A stretch of DNA of 64,000 nucleotides. Source: Aquarana catesbeiana. Taxonomy: Eukaryota; Chordata; Amphibia; Anura; Ranidae. Each line of letters starts with the position of its first letter. The stretch's first letter is position 1. Below are positions 41,201 to 50,200 of this stretch, in pieces. Under the pieces are notes generated by a model that was not told the origin of the DNA, ran no database searches, and worked only from the letters and a program-made list of their open reading frames with translations. The stretch is from positions 212,849,332 to 212,913,331 of the forward strand of contig NC_133334.1 of the NCBI RefSeq assembly GCF_042186555.1, in the 5' to 3' direction. Position numbers and translations under genes: made by a program.

Positions 41201-44200
41201 AAAAAACCTCCAAAAACGCTCAAAAGCAACATGCATAGGTGTGAATCGAGCCTTATGCTGGCCATACACTATACGAAAAATCGGCCGAAAAATCGTTCGT
41301 ATGGACACTTCGTTCGTTTTTCGGCAAGTTAGTGGGTACAAATCGATAATCGTTTATGACGTTTTTGTGGAAAAAAAAACGAACGGCATGTTTGGAAAAT
41401 TTCTGCCGAACGTACGATAAATTGCAAGGTTAATGTGTTTCCCGTCCGAACTGCCTGCACTAGGTATATGTAAAAAAACGAACACAAAATTATTTATTCA
41501 TGTCCACTGAACAGATTATCGGACATTATATGATGGCACGATCGTTTGCGGTCACGGTCGAACGTTCGTTTTTCGAAAATGGGTTTGGCCGATTTTCTGT
41601 ATAGTGTATGGCCAGCATTAGGCTCGATTCACATCTATGCATGTTGCTTTTGAGTGTTTCTGCAGTGCGGTGCTTGCCGCGTTTTTGAACATGCGTTTTT
41701 GCCACGTTTTTGCGTTTTTTTTACAGTGTTTTTTTTATACTGTATACAGTGTTAAAAAAAAAAGAGAAAAAAAAGAGAAAACCGCAAACCGCATCAAAAA
41801 CACGTCAACGCTGTAAAAACGCGGTAAAAACGCAGTACTTGCGTTTTTGGATGCGGGGTCCATTGAATTCTATTACATGCAAAACGCTGAATTTTGCATG
41901 AAAAAAAGTCCCTGACCCTTTCCAAAAACAGAGACACAAAAATGCATTGATGTGAACATGTTCCATAGGAACCCATGTTAAAAAATTCCCATGCATTTCT
42001 GCAAAATGCATCAAAAAACGCATTAGTGTGAATAGAGCCTTAAGCCCCATACACACTATTAGATTTCCTGCAGATTTTTTTCTTCAGATTTACCAAAACC
42101 ATATAATATGAGGTCAAACCTTAAGAGCCCTTTCACACTGGGGCGGTTTGCAGGCGTTATTGCGCTAAAAATACCGCACTGCAAACCGACCCAAAACAGC
42201 CGCTACTGTTTGTTCAGTGTGAAAGCCCGAGGGCTTTCACACTGAAGCGGTGCGCTGGCAGGAGAAGAAAAAAACTCCTGCAAGCTGCATCTTTGGAGCG
42301 GTGAAGGAGCGGTGTATTCACCGCTCCTAAACCGCTCCTGCCCATTGAAATTAATGGGGCAGCGCGGCTATACCGCGGCAATACCGCGGCTATAGCCGCA
42401 CTTTGCGAGCGGTTTTAACCCTTTTTCGGCCGCCAGCGGGGGTTAAAACTGCACCGCTAGTGACCGAATACCGCCGCAAAAAACGATGGTAAAGCAGCAC
42501 TAAAAATAGCGCTGTTTTACCGCCGACGCCCCCACCGCCCCAGTGTGAAAGCAACCTAAGAGTTTCAGTTTGTATGCAATCAGGCAGGCCCTTGCACTAT
42601 GTGGTTTTGGTAAATCTGAAAACAAAAATCTGCAGAAAATCTAATAGTGTGTAAGGCTCGATTCACATCTATGCATGTTGCTTTTGAGCATTTTTGGAGT
42701 TTTTTTTGTGATGCTTGCCACGTTTTTGAGCAGCGTTTTTGTAGCGTTTTTACAGCGTTTTTGCCGCGTTTTGCGTTTTTTTTTTTGTTTTTGTTTTTTA
42801 CAGTTTTTTTAGACTGTATACAGTTTTAAAAAAAACGCTAACGAACACAAAATGCATCAAAAAACGCGCTAGTGGAGCCTAAGGCTCCATTCACACTAGC
42901 GCGTTTTTTGATGCATTTTGCATTTTGCAGAAATGCACGGGAATTTTTTAACATGGGTTCCTATGGAACATGTTCACATCAATGCCTTTTTGTTTCTCTG
43001 CATTTTTGGAAAGGGTCAGGGACTTTTTTTCATGCAAAATGCAGCGTTTTGCATGTAATAGAATTCAATGGACAAGCATCAAAAACGCAAGTTTTTGCAG
43101 CGTTTTTGCAGCGCTTTTGATGCGTTTTTGATGCGTTTTTGACGTTTTTTTTTTTTTTTATTTTTTTTTTTAGACTGTAAAAAAAAACTGTAAAAAAAAA
43201 AAACGCAAAACGCAAATCGCGGCAAAAACGCGGCAAAAACGTCGCAAAAACGCTGCTCAAAAACGTGGCAAGCATGAAAAAAAAACCTCCAAAAACGCTC
43301 AAAAGCAACATGCATAGGTGTGAATCGAGCCTAATGCTGGCCATACACTATACGAAAAATCGGCCGAAAAATCGTTCGTATAGACACTTTGTTCGTTTTT
43401 TGGCAAGTTAATGGGCACAGATCGATAATCGTTTGTGACGTTTTTGTGGGGAAAAAACGAACGGGAAGTTTGGAAAATTTCTGCCGAACGTACGATAAAT
43501 TGCAAGGTTAATGTGTTTCCCGTCCGAACTGTCTGCACTAGGTATATGTAAAAAAACGAACAAAAAATTATTTATTCATGTCCACTGAACAATTTATCGG
43601 TCATTATGTGATGGCACGATCGTTTGCGGTCACGGCGTTCTTTTTTCGAAAATGGGTTCGGCCGATTTTCTGTATAGTGTATGGCCAGCATTAGGCTCGA
43701 TTCACACCTATGCATGTTGCTTTTGGGCATTTTTGGAGGTTTTTTTTTCATGCTTGCCACGTTTTTGAGCAGCGTTTTTGCCGCGATTTTGCCGCGATTT
43801 TGCCGCGATTTGCGTTTTGCGTTTTTTTTTTTTTTTTTTACAGTTTTTTTTTACAGTCTAAAAAAAAAATTTAAAAAAAATAAAAAAAAAAAAAAACGGC
43901 AAAAACGCATCAAAAACGCATCAAAAACGCTGCAAAAACGCTGCAAAAACGGTGCACTTGCGTTTTTGATGCTTGTCCATTGAATTCTATTACATGCAAA
44001 ACGCTGCATTTTGCATGAAAAAAAGTCCCTGACCCTTTCCAAAAATGCAGAGAAACAAAAAAGCATTGATGTGAACATGTTCCATAGGAACCCATGTTAA
44101 AAAATTCCCGTGCATTTCTGCAAAATGCAAAATGCATCAAAAAACGCGCTAGTGTGAATGGGGCCTTAGGCTGGATTCACACCTATGCATTTTTGGTGCT

Positions 44201-47200
44201 TTTTGCATTTTGCAGATTTGCACTACAGAACGTGTTCCATAGAAAACAATGTTAAACGGACTGTAGTGCAAATCTGCAAAATGCAAAAAGCACTAAAACT
44301 GCATAGGTGTGAATCCAGCCTTAGGCTCCATTCACACTAGCGCGTTTTTTGATGCATTTTGCATTTTGCAGAAATGCATGGGAATTTTTTAACATGGGTT
44401 CCTATGGAACATGTTCACATCAATACTTTTTGTTTCTCTGCATTTTTGGAAAGGGTCGGGGACTTTTTTTCATGCAAAAAGCAGCGTTTTGCATGTAATG
44501 GATTTCAATGGACAAGCATCAAAAACGCAAGTGCACCGTTTTTGCACCGTTTTTGCAGCGTTTTTGCTGCGTTTTTGATGCGTTTTTGCCGTTGTTTTTT
44601 TTTTTAATTTTTTTTTTTTAATTTTTTTTAAGACTAAAAAAAACTGTAAAAAAAAAAAAAAAAAAAAAAAAAACGCAAAACGCAAATCGCGGCAAAAACG
44701 CCGCAAAAACGCTGCTCAAAAACGTGGCAAGCATGAAAAAAAAACCTCCAAAAACGCTCAAAAGCAACATGCATAGGTGTGAATCGAGCCTTACTGGGTT
44801 TACCAAAAAAAAAGAGAAAATCTTTAACATCTGGCACCCTAAACACTGAGGCTGGATTCACACCTATGCATTTTTAGTGCTTTTTGCATTTTGCAGATTT
44901 GCACTACAGTCCATTTTACATGGTTTCCTATGGAACACATTCTGTAGTGCAAATCTGCAAAATGCAAAAAGCACTAAAAATGCATAGGTGTGAATCCAGC
45001 CTATGAGGAAATGTATTAGGTCTCCAAAAATATAAGCATGCAATTCGAGGGAGCCACTTGTAGAATTTTTTTACACTAGTTTTAACCTTTGAATATTTGT
45101 AAACCTCACTGCAGTGTCAAAAAGCAAAAGCAGACAGGCTAAATATACACATTTGCATGGCTGATTTTACAACTAAAAGATAATGAAGGATTTACTTGGA
45201 GTTTGAAAGTGACTTTTCTTTGTCAATTTGTCAATTTATTTGACAGCAATGGCTTCTTTTGTTGGCAAGGAAGGAACCCTCACTGCCTGCCTTAATGCTA
45301 CTGTGCTCAAGGTGAGTCAGTGTTGATCCAAGGTTTGCAAAATAATATTAATTAAGCAGCAGTGGGGTAAATGATGGTGCAATGACATTTTTTAATTGGG
45401 AAACTTGCTTTTTTTAACAAAATATAGACATTTTATTTCTAAATGATAGCAGGGTTCCACTTTAATATATAGTATACTGTATATTATAAAGTAACAGTAG
45501 TTTTTTGGTTTTTTTTTTTACATTAAATGCTTCTCAGCAGGTACAGTTCTGCATATTTTGTTCTGCCTCTTCCAAAACTCAATCGGTCTTTCTCCAAAAT
45601 GTCATCAGTTGTCTTTCTAGGGCCTCACAACTTCAGTTATTCTTGCTCCAAGCTTTGATCAGTTGCTAGTCACCTTTCTAACATGTCTCCTTCATTCCTA
45701 CTCCAAATGTAAGTAGTTTATTTAGTCACCTTACTCAATAGTCTTCTAAAAGTTGGTCTCCATCCTCCTCAGTTATCCTTCTAAAATCCTTCTAACATCC
45801 TTTTTATTTGTCTTTTTAAGTTTTAGTTTTCAACTGGCAGTCAATCATCTGTGTCATGAGCAGTAGAGGATCACTGGTTGTGTTTGGAGTTATCAGCGGT
45901 TTCTGGAAAACAGTAACCAACTGAACAGAACATAGTGGATATCCATAGATATGTTTTCACTGTGTCAGAAAATGGTGGATTGCTGCCACATCCCTGTTGC
46001 ATAGGAAAAAAGGAAAGACCCCCCTTAGTGGGATTTTGAAGGCAGCAACACCACTAACATAGAATAAAAGATGTTTATTAATAATATAAAATTAGATCAT
46101 TTCGCAACTGAGATGATCAGTTAAAAAGCATGTTTTGTTATGCTTTTTAACTGATCATCTCATGTGCAAAATAATCTAATTATATATAATTAATAAACAT
46201 CTTTTATTCTATGTTAGTGGTGTTGCTGCCTTTAAAATCCCACTAAGGGGCAGAAAAAGATATTGGGGATACAGGAGCTAAGCAAAAACGTGTGTAGTGT
46301 CTTTATTCACTTTTTACACTTTCTTTTTGGTAACTGGGTACCATGCTCATTCACATAGGGGGAGCCAGGATCAGCCCCCCGCCCACAGACCCCCACAACT
46401 ACAGCCCAGGGGGACAAGGTGCTTTGCTGTGAGGGGCAGAGCCCCTCGCCCCAAAGCACCCCCCATGTTGTAGGCATGTAGCCTGGTATGGTTCAGGAGG
46501 GGGGGCACTTGCTCGTCCTCCCCTTTCCTGACCTGCCAGGCTGCATGCTCAGATAAGGATCTGGTATGAATTTTGGGGGGGACCCCATGCCATTTTATTT
46601 TATTTTGGCATGGGGTTCCCCTTAAAATCCATAGCAGATCTGAAGGGCCTGGTATAGATTCGCGGGACCCCACAATGTTTTTTTCCTGAATTTTCTATTG
46701 CCAGCATTCTTTCATTTACCATTCAGCTCTCAGTAGGGAAGCCTGATGACAGCTGATGAGTCATTGATTGTTAAAGCGGAGGTCCGCCAACCATTCTTTT
46801 TCTTTTTTTTTTCAGCCATTCTGACACTTTGCTAAACACTATATAACACTCACTTGTTTGGTGTATTCCCCCCGTGTCCGTTTTCGATTAGAAAATTAAC
46901 TTATAAATCTTATGATGGCCGGTTCCATCTTGCTTATGGGCATGTGAAGCCCACAAGCATTGATTTCCAGGATGTGGTGAATGCTGAGCTCCCAGCATTC
47001 ACCGCTCCCTCTCACGCATGCTCAGTGTTTACGGCGTGGAGCAACCAAACAAAGAGATTTTGTGGCGGTGTTCCGCACTGACTCCTGGGAAGCCTGAGAC
47101 TTAGCTCCCAAGAGACAGTGCGGTGCCCCTGCACTCCCGCGGGAGTGAAAGACAGGAAGTGCCACAATAAACACCGATACTAAGGTAAATACAGCACTAA

Positions 47201-50200
47201 AAAAAATTTTTTTGTTCATTTGCACATCTGTGCAATGCACTGATGGGGATAAGATTAGCGCAGCGACCGGCTGTCCTGCTCCTTAACAAACCACTATTCT
47301 TCACACAAAATTTGAATCGGTCAATTATTTTTCGACCAATCCGAATTTGAATTGTTCCGAAAATTTGGGATTCGTTAGAAAATTAATAAAACAAAACTAA
47401 ATTAAACTAAACCAAATGAATTCCAAATCTAATCAAAGAAATTAAATTAGTGACATATCGAATCTATCCAAAACAAAACAAAATGTATTTTTCCGTTATG
47501 CACATGTTTATAATATGTCACACTAAGCTCAGAAGACAAATTAGTACAGACTGATGAGGGCAGAGTTCCTAAGTAACCTCAAGTACAAAGCAGAACAGAC
47601 AGACGAGAAGGGAGTGAAGACACAGACTAGATCTAGATACATATAAACAGTTGACGAGAAAGAGGTACAGAGTGCCAGAATAACTTACTGGTAAGGAAAC
47701 TTTGGCCAGAACTGTGAGAATCTGCCTCATTTGCTAGTTTCAGTCATCTGAGTTACTTTAACTCATTGTGGTATTTAAACTTCAAAAAGCATAGCCATAG
47801 AGTAAAGGAAGAGCACTAATCACTTGGCTACACTTTTAACCATTCTTTTTTTGTTATTCTTATATATGGCACTCCCTTATCCTTGTCAAGCACACAAATG
47901 TTACTATTTCATAGTGTACACTGCAACAGTTTTTAAGTTGAATATACGTTCTTTTTTATACTTTCAAAACACAAGCTATTATTCAAGTAACACAATAAAA
48001 CTGAGCACCAATTACAAGAGTGGGAGCTAAACTGATTAATTTTCTGTGCTTCTTGGGTGGGTCCCTCCAAAAAGCATAGGTATTGTGAAAGTAAGCCAAT
48101 ACTTTATACTCTAAAGCCTGGTACCCAGCTGGCTTGAAAAAAAAATGAGCAGCTTGCAAGCAAGTCTCTGCATTAACCATGCAATTTTAGTACAGCAATC
48201 TCCCGCTGAGCTTTTGTGTTCTGACAAGGGACGGTCCCCCTGCCATAACACACCGGCCATTGGTTGAGAACGCTGATTGAATGCTGATCGGCAGACCTTT
48301 TTCGGTCGTGCCCCTTTAACAGACACCGAACATTTGGTCGGCTTCTGTTGGACTGCCTGCCATATACATGGGCCGAATGTCAGCCGGTTTCTATTGAACC
48401 TGCCGATACCGCCCAATATTCAGCCCATGTGTACAGGGTTTAAGTCTAACAACTGAAAATGACATGGAAAGCAGATGACTGATAAGGACAAAGCTGATAG
48501 TGAAGATAAGTGCAAGTTATAACAACTGAATGTCATTAAACTGACAACTGAAGATGACAACTGAGACTCATAACAAACTGATGACTCAAAATTATGATTG
48601 AGGGGGGTCATTGAGGAAAAAAGAATGGAACAGCTGAGGAGAATGTGTGAGAATGACCATAATTTAGAGGTCATCTAACAAGTGATCACAGATTATAGGA
48701 CAACTGAGGTGGAAAACTGCTAAAAGAATGATGTTTGAAGGAAGGGCCAAGTGAGAAAAATAAATGAAAAGTGACAGAGGTTTTTGAGGAGTGATTTAAA
48801 GCTGCAGAAGGAATAGGAAGAACTAATGGCTGATGTCTAGAGCAGGAGGGATCTAGATTTCAGGGAAAACTAACTAAGGATTTGAAAGGGAGTGTCTCAG
48901 CTTTGAAGAAAGACTGACCAGAGTTTTGAAAGAGGAATAATAAGCATGCTGGAGTACCAGGCTCCTGATAAGGGGTAGTACCTGCCCTCCTGTATTGGGC
49001 CCATGCCTCATAAGAGTACAGAGCCCTTCCTATTCATTCACTCTGCAGTTGAGGTTGCAGAGAAAGGATTGATGAATCTGTGTCCTCAACCTATTTCTCT
49101 GTACGGAGCCCCAAGATTTTTAACAGCAGCTCTGCTTGGGTACACCTGAAATTGGACAATGTTAGCTATATTTTTAGTATTTAAAATTACAACATGTGCT
49201 CTTTCAGATGGGCCCCTAACCATATGAAATTTTTGGGGATGAACCTTAACCCAACTGTTGATTCTATATTTAAAGCAATTTTTCCACCATTTCTTACCAA
49301 AATCAGACAGGATTTCCACAAATGGAACAAAGAATCCTTCTCTTGGTTTGGGAGAAACAGGATTCACAAACTGATTGTCCTACTAAGACAAGCTCTTCCT
49401 ATTCCATTACACTTTCTCAAGCAAGTACGTACTGAATTCAGCCAATTCTTATGCTCTCACAAAGGTCATCACCTGAGCTATTCTCTCCTGTAACAGTCTA
49501 AAATACAAGGCGGTATTGGACTACCAGACCCCTTCAAATATCATAAAGCAGTTCATATGATCAAGCTGTGACTCCTTCTCCCTATTCCCCTTAATTGCTC
49601 TCTTTGGCTTCTAGAGGACTTGTCCTCCCAGGTCAGACCTTATCCTCTGACTGAGGTCACACTAGATGTGCTCGCTCACAATTGGAGACACATTCTCGAG
49701 GATTCAGACCCCTCAGGCTTGACTTCAACTATTGGCCACCCTAAATTTACTCCTTCACCTAAGGGATTCTGGCTGCAGGTCGCCCACTGACTTTAAGTTC
49801 ATACTCGACATCCAACATATGTCTGACACCCCTTTACTGCTGTGGAAGCCATGGCACCGAGACATATTCTCCTTTAAATATTTAAGGACCCCATCCCTCC
49901 ATCTAAGCCGACCACTTTCAAGGAACAATGCCATGATCCTTCTCCAATGCATCATGACTTATCCATATCACATAAGCTCCTATCGCTACCACCTGATCAA
50001 CATGTCCCTCTGTCCTAACATGTTGGGAACAAGACTTGAACGTGACTTTCTCATACCAACAATGGCAGAGGATTCTACAGCTCACCCATAATTTGTCTAT
50101 CTACAGAAAAATACAAGAGTCAGGCAATAAGCTGCTGGCGGATGGTACAGGGTTCTGCATACTTTGCACAAACTCTTTCCGCAGTGCTTAAGCCTTGGCT

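Noticed and set aside
39057..44861. Many Phe- or Lys-rich open frames on both strands
   Set aside because: They come from T/A runs and GCGTTTTTG repeats in type B MITEs and appear mirrored on both strands.
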